Shown one piece after another: positions 40,003 to 52,199 of a stretch of 64,000 bases of DNA (position 1 is its first letter; each line of letters begins with the position of its first letter). A program made the position numbers and the translations under genes. Under the pieces are notes generated by a model. That model saw only the letters and a list, made by a program, of their open reading frames with translations, was not told where the DNA came from and searched no databases. Source of the stretch: Lunularia cruciata (taxonomy: Eukaryota > Streptophyta > Marchantiopsida > Lunulariales > Lunulariaceae). The stretch covers positions 47,334,593 through 47,398,592 of the forward strand of contig OX419759.1 in assembly GCA_948567375.1 (NCBI GenBank), written 5' to 3'.

Positions 40003-40545
40003 TTAATTGCCTCCCAAGAGCTTAACTGTAAATTGATGCACATGATTTAAATCTACTCCGCGATCGGTGTTATACAGTAGATAGAGGTTTCTGGTGACTG
40101 CCATATATGAACAGGGGTATAAGTTTGAGACCATACCTAGCTGAACACCAAAAATGATGTTCTTATTACAGTAAAAACGCTGCTAACATCGTAACAGTAC
40201 CTTAATCGTTACAAGTAAAAGTTCTGCTAACAATCTAGTACAGCCAGATATACAGTGTAACTTCATTTCAGCGACGATGCATGTTTTTGATAATAACCTT
40301 AGTACTTGCCATCAGAATTCTTGAAGTATGATGCAAAGACAGTCAACAGATCAGCATGTGGATATTCCCGAATTTTAACCCGCCATCAAAATACCCTGTT
40401 GCAGCCAATCCCCTGACTGATTTTGGATCCTTACGGTAACTTTCCTGCTGTACCCGGACACAACACTGTGAGACGTTCCGTCGAATTGTTGCTTCCTCAA
40501 GTACTGCTTAGAAACAGACATCAACGCTGAAATGGACCAAAGACT
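40003..40545 (-). pseudogene. Exon B tail and gene A end, copy 3
   Basis: About 40005-40080 on the plus strand matches the end of exon B (ATTGCCTCCCAAGAGC). About 40100-40545 on the minus strand holds exon A (40545-40430, SVSKQYLRKQQFDGTSHSVV) and, after a further stretch, a C-terminal frame YPHADLLTVFASYF plus KNSDGKY and a stop at 40301-40299. Copy 2 lacks about 300 bases of this region. The order exon A, gene A end, exon B tail is the mirror image of that upstream of P4. Confidence 0.55.
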
Positions 40546-40554
40546 ATGCCTGGG

Positions 40555-41355
40555 CTTGGCCTGACCGATATTTGTCGTACCTAGATCCATAACTCTTTTC
40601 TGCTAATCATGGCCAGGATAGATAGACAGAGTTAAGTGAAATAACTGAGGAGACTGTAGCCATGTTCGAGCGAAGTATATGATGACGAGCAGATTAATCG
40701 CAAATCACAAGTTGGATACTCTCGTATTTGAACTTCACACTCGACCCTCTGCAAGAAAGTATAGAATAGTGGGTGCTCTTTTGTGCATGCTGGATTTTAA
40801 ATTTGCAACTCTCTTGTAATTGTTGTAATAAGAAATACACTGAACAGCTCTTTAGCTGAAAAACCATACGGAGAAACCACATAAATGGCGTACTCGACTG
40901 AGTAGATGCTTTATCTAGAAGAGCCATAGAAAACTGAAAGAAAACTACACACCTGGCATCTAAGTTACGAACAAAGTGTACCGAATAACAACATGTATCA
41001 GTAAGAGAGACGACTGAGTGCGTGAATAAGCGCTCTATAACTTTTTGAACCGATACATACCTGCAGAAATTTGTTGGTATTGTGAACATAAATGAATTCT
41101 TTTGGACGAATACAGATTTGAACTAAAGGGTGCCTAATCCCATGCCAGGTCTGTCGTAACCAGCTCCATAGTAATCATTTTATTTACTCCAGGCCAGCAT
41201 ATTATAACCAGGGAATGGATGAAAAGACTAGCCATGTGTTAATGTACCTGAGTTCCAAGTCAAGCCAGTATATATAGCATCAGAGAGATCACAAAACACA
41301 AGTTGGACACGCTTCTCTTTGATCTTTACCCACGACCTTTGCACGTAAGTTACCC
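40555..41355 (+). promoter_or_regulatory. Orphan peroxidase upstream block and promoter
   Basis: It matches the upstream blocks of P2 (same strand) and P4 (reverse). Near 41260-41285 stands GCCAGTATATATAGCATCAG with a TATA box, then GAGAGATCACAAAACACAAG and a leader ending TTTGCACGTAAGTTA (about 41336-41350). In P2 and P4 this leads to peroxidase exon 1. Here unrelated DNA follows and no peroxidase exon lies downstream. Confidence 0.75.
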
Positions 41356-42780
41356 CTAGATCACAATATGCAATCGGAATACAAAATAGTTGAAATCATA
41401 ACCAATGCTCCAAGGGTCAGCATGGAAGAACTCTATCTCATGAAGTACCACAGTGCAAAACTATGGGATTCCTAGATGATTCTATCAGCTTCCTTCACTA
41501 TGCTAGCAGCTACCTGCTACCACAAATTTCCTATTCCTTCACAACATTGCTCCAATATATCACCAAAAAAGAAAACACTCAACCACTACGGGAGCAAGTA
41601 TAACTTTATGGACACCCATTGCTGGATAGTTTTTTGTATCTTTTCGGCTCAAAAATTATTGGGACCTCCTTTGTATGGAAGAACCTAGTAAACAATGTCC
41701 AATCCCACTCCACCTATTTCCTTTTCTCCTCTGTCTAGCAATCATGCTCGGATTCAGTAAGAGGCTTAAGAAATGTTCCACCAACTCCACTTTTTTGGGC
41801 TTCAACCACTAACACAAAGAATACTACATCTACAACCAAAGTTGGTTCTTGTTTGCACTTCCCTTGACCATAGGTGGCATTCTTACAATATGGTGAATAC
41901 TGATTTCTCGGCAATCCTTTATACTCATAGCATCAGCCCATGGGATCTGTCTTATTTCAAAAACCTCCACTACTTTGATATCATTCATGTAGACTTCCAC
42001 CTAGCTATCCTTTCTAGCATCTTCAGTACCCACCCACATCCTCAATTATACAATCATTGCCATGCAAAAACTAACCAAGGGCTTTAAGATGTCCATCACC
42101 ATTTGCAATCTAAAGTGCCTAGTTACTTTTCACCAAGTTTTGACAGCCAAGGTCTTCCATATTTGGGTGAAAAACCACCTACATAAGATGAAGTGCTCAT
42201 CCCAAGAAGAATTCTTTAGTCATCTTTGTCTACAATGGCAACTTCTTGGAGACTTGGAGCACAAAATCAGTGTCCTCATTGAAGCCAACAATTTGAAGTT
42301 GTCAAACATCAAATTCTGCAATCTGCACAATCAAATTCCACAATCCGCACCTATGTAGTGCCTCAAACAATCTCTCTTTATGGATATCATTGAAGCATGA
42401 GACTTCAGTGTCACATGCATTAAACCTGACTCTCCGCTCTCCAACTATCCTCAAGCTACTCTAACAAGGACCTTTTGTTTGATGCAAACACAACAGCCCA
42501 ATACACACTCCTCAAGTTTATCAATGGTGAATAAATCTATGAGAAGAGGAAGCCTTTTTATTTGTTAATGGCCTCTCAATGACTCATGCATTGGTTGCAC
42601 TTTGTTGACTCCCTCTCTTTTTCAAGATCACCCTCAATATGTATTGTGGTGCCTCCATTTGTCTAAAATTTGTGCATTTTCACCTAACCATGCTTGGATG
42701 ATAGAAAAAGACAATGAAGTTAGTAGGTACCAAAGTACTTTCCCCAAAAAGGAGGTGGCCTCACAATTTTAGTACAAAAA
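41356..42780. other. No recognisable gene
   Basis: Two modest open frames on the plus strand (41773-42087 and 42062-42358) have no recognisable domain. The stretch could be the left part of repeat R', whose left boundary is uncertain, but no match to copy R was seen here. Confidence 0.35.
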
Positions 42781-44870
42781 TCATGATGGTGCAGCACTTT
42801 CAGTGATGTAGGATACTCACAAGTGCTTATATGCTGGAGTACTCACAAGCCCAAAGTACCCAATGATGCCAAAACCCTACAACTAGAGAATGATCAGATC
42901 ACAAAACATGCTGATGAAGAAGAAGTTGACTTTGAACCCAATGTTCCAGACCCTCCACTTATTACTATGGACTGAAATTGGTGAAGGATCAATGCACTCA
43001 ATACTAGTGCTAGGTGAGGAAGGCACTCACTTTGTCATACACTCAACTAGAGTTGCACTACAACTGATGGATATCTTGCTGCCCCAATTCCAAACCACAT
43101 GTCTTTACATTGTTGATTACACTACACTTGTTCAAAACATGCACAAAAAAGTCTATACTCAAAAGTCCAAATAAGACTTTGTTAAAGAACAAGTGGCCAA
43201 GGCAAGAGACCTCTACAAGGAAGAAATGAGAAAGGTAAATTTTATGATGTAGGAGAACCATGACATCAAGATGCATAATTCCATAATTCCTAGACACCAA
43301 CTATGATTACAAGGCCAAAGAGAATTGGAAGATACAAGGAGAGTTGAGTGCACTCCAACTTGAGCACAAGCAGCACCAATCAGAATTTGAAGACCAATTT
43401 CATAGTAAGGGGGGTTCACTTAGATTGGATTGGCACCTTAGAAGTCTAGATGCAAGAGTATTTGAAGGAGGTGGCCCTTCAATTGGATCATATGGCCAAG
43501 GAGTTGGAGAAAAAATTGGCCCAGAAAGTAGAGAGTATCCAAATGCATGAGACATTACAAGTGGAGTGGGGTACTTGGAACCAATAAATGGAGGAAGACA
43601 AGCCTAAAATAATTCAGCTGTTGGAAAAGGCTAGACACTTCTTCATAGAGAAGCTTAAGAAAGAGGAGCAACTTCAAGCACTAGAAGCAAAATGGCATGA
43701 GCTCAAGTTCCAAATATAGAGACTTGAGGTCCAGGCCTTTGAGGAGGAGAAGATGAATCTCCTATCGTTGCAGTTAAAGGAGCATTTTGATAAGAAATTT
43801 ACTAAAATGTGTCACGCTCCCTTGTTAGAAAAGCTAGATACCAAGCAGCACAAACATAAAAATTAGTTCAGTACCTTAAAAAGTGAACATAGTATATCAT
43901 TCCCAACAGTTCAAGCCAAAGGCACTTTACCAAGAAAGTCCTTTGTAGGTATAGGCAATCCTTGTAAATGAAAAAATACTCAGAATTGTATACTCGTAAC
44001 ATACTTCAAGTGTATAGTTTGAATTGTGTGCTCAAAGGTTGTAGGTTAAAATTAGATTAGGTGGGGAAGAGCTGACAATTATATCAAGGCATGTTGGGCA
44101 CCTTATCAATGAGTAGATGATGAAGATGAGATAAGATTAGGACCTTAATTGAGTGATGAAAATAGTAGTTTAGAATTTCTAGAAGACCCACTTGAGCCCT
44201 TGATCTCTTTGGCTTGAATCCAAAAGTGTACTTAAGGCCAAGGACCAAAGACACTCATGTTTCTTTTTTCCATACTTCAATTATAAGTAAAGAGTTATTT
44301 GGATTCTTTGCAAGTAACAACTTTTCATTCTATGTGTTGTCAAATATCCAGGTAAGAGTAGAGGTGAGGAATTGCCCAATACAATCACAAGTGTTTTAGT
44401 ATAGAGCTGGTACTTGCTCTTGATCAAGGGTGTTCCACAAAGGATCCAAAGGAGTGAATGTATACAAGGAGTGGACTGGGAAAATTTTTGCATGAGAAGT
44501 ACCACAGAATAAAAAAACCAAGACATTTGGACAAGATAAAGTGTACTTTGTAATCATGCCTTCTAAGAAGAGTGATATGAAATTGCAAGAGTAACAACTT
44601 TAGAACTTAGTGGCACCTAGAGTGAAGCAAGTCATCACCCTCAAGAGTAACTTGGATTACATTTCTAGTGGAAATGATTCTTTTGGGTTTTGTTTGTAGT
44701 ATGCCACAAGAGGTGACACTACTCTCTTTGGGGAGTAGTTCCTACCAAAGAGGTTAAATAAGAAGTAATAAACAAACTATGAAATTGTAATACTTTCCTT
44801 CATTCTTAGCCATTTCCACCTAGTATCATTATATGAAAACTACTTGTTCTTTTTTTTAATATTAGTAGTA
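42780..44870 (+). mobile_element. Coiled-coil repeat family, copy R'
   Basis: The left side resembles R near 9570-9620 (AGTGATGTAG, AAGTGCTT, GCTGGAGT). Coding segments at 42890-43174 and after match copy R: LQLMDILLPQFQTTCLYIVD beside MEVLLPQYQAKCLDVVDYTM, and MHKKVYTQKSK beside MHKHVYTRKAK. Charged helical sequence continues to about 43800. The right end at 44680-44870 has the terminal phrase GTAGTATGCCACAAGAGGTG, CTCTTTGGGGAGTAGTTCC and AAGAGGTTAAAT. It is broken and lacks the N-terminal part. Confidence 0.6.
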
Positions 44871-45339
44871 CATCAACATTAGGTTGTAACATGTACCACC
44901 CTTTTGGTTTACCCTTCATCTAGTAGTCCTTACCTCATACAAGACCACCCCCACCAACTATTGTGCTCACACAATTTGTTTCAACAAAGTACAACCCACC
45001 CCTCAACTTAATTTGCATTGACCTTATGATCAAGATTCCCTTCCTCTTGATACCTTGATGTCCTATAGTCCCCCATGCCAAATATGAATACATGAAATTT
45101 TTTCATATTATCCCAAGCCATCAGGAAAATCTCAAATAATACAAGGAAATCTTTGCATGGTTCATATGCAAACACTCCCAAGCATCCAATGTCATTATTT
45201 TTTGAATCATTATCTTCAGCTTCTAGAAAGAGTGGTTTGTTTCAACCTCCACCAAATAATTCAAAGGATCAAGCCGTAGCCAGCTTTGCCAAGATGGCTT
45301 ATTTGGAGGTATAAAAACTTAGTCTTGACATCTTGATAG
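44871..45339. other. Spacer between two tail-to-tail repeat copies
   Basis: No recognisable gene. It separates the right end of R' from the mirrored end of Z. Confidence 0.4.
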
Positions 45340-47865
45340 TATAATCTGTAAGAACAGGTTTTTCCCACAAGGATATGGTACGGAAATAGCTAGATTTGAA
45401 GAAAAAGTGTGACATTATTATAGTTCATCTATTGTTATTTATTTAACCTCTTGGGTAGGAACTATTCCCATAAGAGATTAGGGTCACCCACAATGGCACA
45501 CTACCAAAAACTAAAATAGTCAAATAACTTCCACAAAAGATATACTACAAATGGTGCTCTTGAAGGTGATGGTTTAGTTTGTATTGATGGTCAATGGCCT
45601 GGAAGTCTCTCCCTTGTAGTTACCTATTGGGCAAACTACAATGCTAATGAGAATGTTATACCCTTCCCAAAAGGCATTTCCACCTCTACACTGCAAGCTT
45701 GTGACACACCAGACTTTTTTCTATACATGGTACTTAATGATACTTGAAGTCATTGGGACCATTCAATGCATCGCCCCAATTCTTCAGAACCCCCAAGGAT
45801 CTTGCATCCCAATCAAGCCTTAATGCCTTCTTGCACTCCTGCCCTTCTGTTCTTCTTTGAGGTCTTTACCACTACTTGATCAAGCAATCACAAAACATAC
45901 ACAACACTAACATTTACACACTAAGGATCATAGAGGTCCTCACTCATCTTTATCAAGACAGAACCCAATTTACATACACACAAGCAAGTAGAAAAAAAGT
46001 ACACTAAGCATACAAAAATTGGACAGAAAGATGTGATTTTAAATTACAAAATTAAACTTGTATTACGTCATGATGATTCCCCTTATGTGGGATGCATCCA
46101 CAATTGTACAATGCTACTATTCCATGATTAATTCTAAAAAAATTAAGGTTTACCCTAATCTACCTAACTTATAATTCCTAATTAAATGCTTTAATAGCAT
46201 GCCCTACAAGGTACGATTTGTTTTACACTGTTCCAATCATATGACTATAACTAGGCATCAAGAGATGGTCTTGATGACATGTAATGACAAAAATGTTATA
46301 CTATACATCAGTACTATTGTATAGATGGTCTATACAAATGTTGTGACTTGAAATTGATACCATTCTGATGATGATCCTACCCCAATGATGTTTGACCCCA
46401 ATGGTCTCCCACCATTACGATGTTTGATTCCAATGATCATGACTTGCTATACATATGTAAAAATTCATAGTTGATATAGTGATCCGTATTACACTGATCC
46501 ACCTTCAATTTTACACCTTTGAATCAACTCATTTACATGCTCCTTTACCCCTCAAGTTCTTTGTGGATATTTGCAAGGACATCCTTGAATTAGGCATTGT
46601 TATGCTTTTGCAGTTGGTCAACAAACTTGGCTAACTGCTTGTTTGAATATAGTTTTGCCTCCAAAGCATATATCTCTAAATTTAGCTCCCTTAGCTTTGT
46701 GTGATGAGCTTGAATCATAACCAGCATTTCCACTTATATCATTAGTCAATTCACAGAATCCTTCATGATAGTAAGTACCCTCACCCACTCCTCTTCTAGG
46801 GTTCCCAGATGGATTGCACCTCCATCTCTACTTCTTTCCTAATCGGTACGTTAAGGATTTGTTCCTTTTCTTTGTAGTTATTTGAATTTGTAGTCAAATC
46901 CTCAATGCACATTTGGGTTTTCTTGCTATTGGTGTTGTAGGCCTGTTTATCCTTGGCACACTGGAGGTGGAGAACCTTTAGTTCTTGTTTAACTGATTTT
47001 ACCTCCTCATCCTAAGCACTTTGCTATTCCTTGTGCTTCTTCTTCATTGCGAAGCACAATGCTTAGACCTCCCTTGGATGGTGAATAAATTTATATACAA
47101 TTGGGGAATCTGATATCTTTATCTAGCTATCTCTTCCTTCCTTCCTTACACGGTGGTAATATTATTCTCCTTGGTGCTCAATTTCTCCTCTTGTGCCACC
47201 TTGTAATCTATGAATGCTTGCTCCTACTTGGACGTGCCTATGGCCTTGGTACTACACCACGACTCTTTTCATTTCTCTAGCAAGACATCACTATCTCTCT
47301 TCTAGACCTTGTAGTCCTCTGAAAAGGAATTCTACTCCTCCCTCTTGCTTTGCAGCTCCACTTCCTTAGCTACAAGTGCCATCTCCAACTTGTGAACCAT
47401 AAGCCATCCTTCTCTTTTAGCCTTGTCCTCATCTTGGCTTTCCCAAACCTGGTTGAATTGATGATCCCTCCCCTTGCCTATCACAGGCCACTCCCTGAGC
47501 TACGTTAGCTCTTGAGTGTCTCTTTGGCTCAGACTTTACTCTTGAAATTGACAATGTCCTTGAACTATAATGAGGTCATCCTCCAACTATGTAATACTAG
47601 CATGCACCTCAGCCAATTTTTTCTTTGCTCCCAATTTTTCTCGGATAACATTCTGAATGTGATAGTTTAGGTACTCTATCAGCCTCCTACAGTCCGGCAC
47701 CATAGGATCTATCTCCTAATAAGCAAGAAGAAATTTTTCCATGGCCTTGAACATTGGTCCCAATACAAGAATGACCCATGTCAACAATGGTGGATCGTTT
47801 AGGATGGGTTCTATATGTACTTTGAACTCATTTTTGGAATGAGTACAAATGGGTGTTATAGATCA
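45340..47865 (-). mobile_element. Coiled-coil repeat family, copy Z
   Basis: The reverse complement of 45340-45620 matches the terminal region of R and R' (GTAGTGTGCCATTGTGGGTG, GGGAATAGTTCCTACC, AAGAGGTTAAAT). On the minus strand, about 47800-46600 encodes charged helical stretches such as VPDCRRLIEYLNYHIQNVI and EEVKSVKQELKVLHLQCAKD, with the spacing of a coiled coil. It is broken in many places. It abuts the G2 fossil at about 47865. Confidence 0.55.
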
Positions 47866-50800
47866 GGTTTGCAACCACACTATCCATATAAATGCCCAAC
47901 AAAGACCACCTCTTTGATCCCAAACTTGGATTTAATACTCAATAAGGTCAAATGAACCTCCTCAATTTGTCATAAGATTTGATTACAATCTGAAATATGA
48001 TTAGTTACAAACATATGGCAACATTTCTGATCCATTCCTTCATCCTCCTCTTCCTCTATGTACCTTTTTATTAGAATATCATTCATAAAAGGCATTGTCT
48101 TCTTTGGAATGAACTCTTTAAGAAATTTATTTATTTTGTTCATGGTGTGTGCAATAGAATTTGTTGCTCCTTGTGACAATGTACAGATCCTCATCAACCC
48201 CAACGGTGTGCTCATTGTGATAATGTATTTACTCCCTTCAGAAAACTGAAATTGGTCATACCTAGAGTGCAAATCTCCCAAAGAATATATGGCTCTACTT
48301 GCAAAAGCTTTAGCAAATTTCCCAACAATTGGGTCTATTCCCTTATTGCTAATCTTCACTTGGTTCGATGGCTACATATCTTGAATGAACTCAAAGCTAC
48401 ATTCTTCTAAGATGTTATAAACCAATGACTAGAATAAGATGCAAATGATGGCTCTAGGATATTTGCATCAAATTTCTTCTTCAAGAGCTCCATAAGTTTT
48501 GTCATGTAAGACCTAGGTACTAGAATGGGCCTCAAGTCCCATTCCGGGAGCTCAATTGCATGTGGAACCATAAACATGATCATCAGAGCCACAATGCTTG
48601 GATTCACAAACCCAATTTTAGAAATCACAAAAGGGAAAGCTTTCCCTTGCGAACTCAACATCTCCCAAAATAATTTCTCCTTAATTGGTAGAAGATAATT
48701 TGATAAGTCAACTATCAAGTCCTTGAGCATAACTTTGGTGAACTTGTGACCTATCTGATAGGATCCCTTGAGCTCTTTTTCTTTTGAGCATGTTTGATAT
48801 GCTGATCAAAGTCACTTGGAATAGGTTTCACCATAGACCTGACCTTCCTCTTCACTCTCTTGTATATGGTTTCCACCTTAGCCTCATAAAAAAAAGACTA
48901 TTGATGAATAGAGCTCCCTCAAATGTATTTCCACCACCTCATGCTCAGCCTCCATCCTCTTGAGTTCTCCTAGAGAATCCTCTAACCTTATCTCCATATA
49001 CACCCTTGATATGGTGTCATCCTCATCAATTAACCCCACTCTTTGTAACTTATTTTCATGTCCTTTCTCAACTTTCCGCTCCCATATGTGCAAATTGGCA
49101 CAACAAAATCACTTTGAGAAATCCTCATTGCTCCTATACATAAGGTACTTCTCCTTTAAAACAAGAGAACTTTCTCTGATGTACCACTATATTCTCACCA
49201 TATAGTAGTACTTGGATAAAATCCTTGAACTCCACTATCACTTTACGTAGAGAATCACTCTTCAAGTAATCATGGTTGCGCTCATGGTTTGTATAAATAG
49301 TGAGAATTACATTGCTTTCTTGCCACCTTGGCTTCTGACCCAAGCTTAGGCAAAACCATCATCAAGGACTTTGGTCTCCATCCTTACTGTTCTAATGAAT
49401 GGTTGTCCAAGGATCATCAAATATGATGTACTCTCTTGAGCAAAGAAGTTTTGTTCAATAACCACATCTCCAACCTTTAGTCTCACACCTGTGCAGGCAC
49501 CATCAAGCTTTCCCTTGGTGTTTTTTGCTTCTCTGATCACCCAACCATACTCCTTGTCGATTTGCCATTTCCCATGCTTGTAGAGCTACTTGGCAACAAT
49601 GTTAATTTCTTATTTGTGATCAATAAGAGTAACCACAAGATCTGTCATGTTGCCTATCTCTACCAAGGTTTCAATAGTAGCTTTGGCCTAGTTCACTCTA
49701 TTATAATGGCTAGATATCTCATTTTCATCCTCATCCATTGCAAATGTGACCTTGTGATTGTTATAACATCGAGCTAGCTCTAACTCCTCTTCTTTGATAA
49801 CCATAATATCAAGGGCATTTGATACAGTCATTTCTCTAGTCATTTCCCACTTGCACTTGATGGTGTTTATGATGACATCATGAAACTCCTTCTTGGCAAT
49901 CCCAATGATCTCCTAAAGAATAAACTCCACCTTGGATCGAGTATACTCTCTTTTAGTACTCCTTTTAGGTCGATAACCACTTCAATATCAAATTGAAATT
50001 TGTAAGTGGGTGGTTTACTCCTTTTCTTCCACTTTCCCTTCACTGATTTTTGATAATCAGAAGGCAAGGTATACTCCATGACTTCTTTCCATGCAAGTAC
50101 CATTCCTTGCTTTTGAGGAACACCCTCTTGACGGAGTCTATCTCCACTCAATTGTCTTTTTTGAGTTGTTCTCTCTTCACCACCCTCTATGTCATCTCTC
50201 CTTTGCTTTTCTTCAATGAGAGCTTCATGTTCATTTCTTGCCAAGTAGATATGAACTAACATAGTATCTACTGAATCAGCTCATTGAGTGGAGTGCTTGA
50301 TTTCCTTAGCAACCCACAGTAATTCTCCTCTTGTGGTGTTCTTCTTTTCCATTGTATGTAGATAATTTATCCACATGCTTCACAAATGCTTCATTCTCCA
50401 TCCCTTATTACCTCCACTCCATATGTAGTGGCCTCAACTGATGAAATATCTTGTTGCGGTAGGAAATCCTTCAACACCTTTTGCATTCACCTGTTCCCAA
50501 AATTAGTTTTTAAGAATTCTCCTATCTCTTTCAAAGCAATCTTCTCATCCTTCCAAAAAACCACTCCTTGCTAAATATTTTTAGCAAAGTCACCACACTT
50601 GTTCCTAGTGTGTTCATTACCATCACACCAAATGCACATTTGAACATAGCCTTGCTTTGTCATAGTTTTGGTTTTAGAATTGCTTCCTTTCTCCTCCAAC
50701 CTCCAACTTGATTTGCAAGTCTTGCATCCCTTTCATCAAATCATTGATGGTGGTTTTTTATAATGGAGTTATGACAATAGGATTAGGGACACTTGGTGCT

Positions 50801-51600
50801 ATGGTAAGAGGTATCATTGGCTGTCTTGGAGTCCTTGTGACCATAGGTGGTATTACTTCCAATCTTACTACCACAATATTCTTGCTTGGCAAGAACATTC
50901 ACTTCTTCTAAGACCTATCTCCAATCATATCTCAGCTCACTATCCTCCAACCCATCCACCAACAAGACCTCCAACTCCCATTTTACTTTACTATTTTTTG
51001 ATTCTAGGAGCAACTCCACCTTGTCACTCTCAAGCATGAATTTTTCCATTCAAGACTTGAAACTCAATTGCACTCAGCCCCTTGGTAGCTTTGTTCACCC
51101 ACTCCATGAATGACTTTTTGGTTACCATATCTATATCCTCCAAGCAATATTTCTCTTTTAGATTTTAGAGAAAATCTCTCCCAATTGCCTCTATGAGCTC
51201 AAATGATATCCTTTACACGTACAAAAAGCAACAAGATAATTGCAAGCTCAAATGTGTGTACCATCTCCTATTCAAGAACCTTGTTGAGCTCTATCTCCCT
51301 TGATTAATACTTTAGGTACTTTGAGATGTTCTTCCCATCAAATTGATCCAACATTACCACAATTGATTACAAAACATTAGTAGCCAATGTCTTCTTACAT
51401 TCCACAACTTGGTGTTGCTGCATATACAATGCAAATGCTTGGAATATTTGCAGAGTAGGAGGATCAAACTATAATTTGGGTTCTTCTATAGAATCACTAA
51501 CCCTTATATACCCCATGCTCTTCTTTGATCCCCTATCCATATCCACAAACAAGCTCCTTCCTAACTCTCCACCCTAGAAGTTTCACGACAAGTTCACCAA
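47866..51600 (-). mobile_element. Ty3/gypsy fossil G2: gag to reverse transcriptase
   Basis: Minus strand order: gag (about 51500-50270) with a zinc knuckle CIWCDGNEHTRNKC near 50637-50597; a linker with KGVLKESILDPRWS (50262-49867); protease with KVGDVVIEQNFF and LGQPFI (49540-49346); RT N-terminus with LLKKKFDANILEPSFASYSS (48730-48407); RT core (48359-47970) with SLGDLHSRYDQFQF, TPLGLMRI and MPFMNDILI; and RT end with GHLYG near 47880. It is related to G1 by protein sequence. RNase H, integrase and LTRs are absent. It has many breaks and is old. Confidence 0.82.
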
Positions 51601-52199
51601 CTACCATACTTTGCTTTTTTTCTCTCTAGAAACTCAAAGTGCATAATTATGGGACATACAGATTAGAGATTGTAATTAAATCTATCACTATTAGTCTAAT
51701 CATGTTTATTAACTTACCATCGGAACCTTCCACTCTTGTTTCTAGAATTTCCTTCTATCGGGTAGGGTAATAATGTGCAACCTAACTTGTCATCAATAAC
51801 ATGCACTCTTGGTCTATTAGTCATCATTTCAAACATAACCATGGAGAAATATATTGCACTCCTAAAAGGGAAGAATCTAAGCAAAACTCTTGCATAGCAA
51901 TCCAAGCCAACTAGGCATACCCAAAAGCATGCAAGTATGGAGAGGATTCAACACAAGAATTCACCAAGAAATTTCTATGCTTTTGGTAGAAATCAGCTTC
52001 AAAGCCTCTTGCCTTATCCTTGAGCTTATTTTAATCTATTCTCTACGTTTCTTCTAAGTAGAGTAATTCTATGTCTTTTTGACAAGGACACTTTTATCTA
52101 ACTTAGATGACAATAACATTTTCTTTTTTGCTTTGGTTCAAATGATCTAAGACTTAAGGAAAATCCTATGAAATAAGCTTTGCAATGGTATGAATGTGA
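51601..52199. other. No recognisable gene
   Basis: A 63-residue frame on the minus strand (51714-51905) has no recognisable domain and may belong to an LTR or gag remnant. No clear LTR for G2 was found. Confidence 0.35.
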
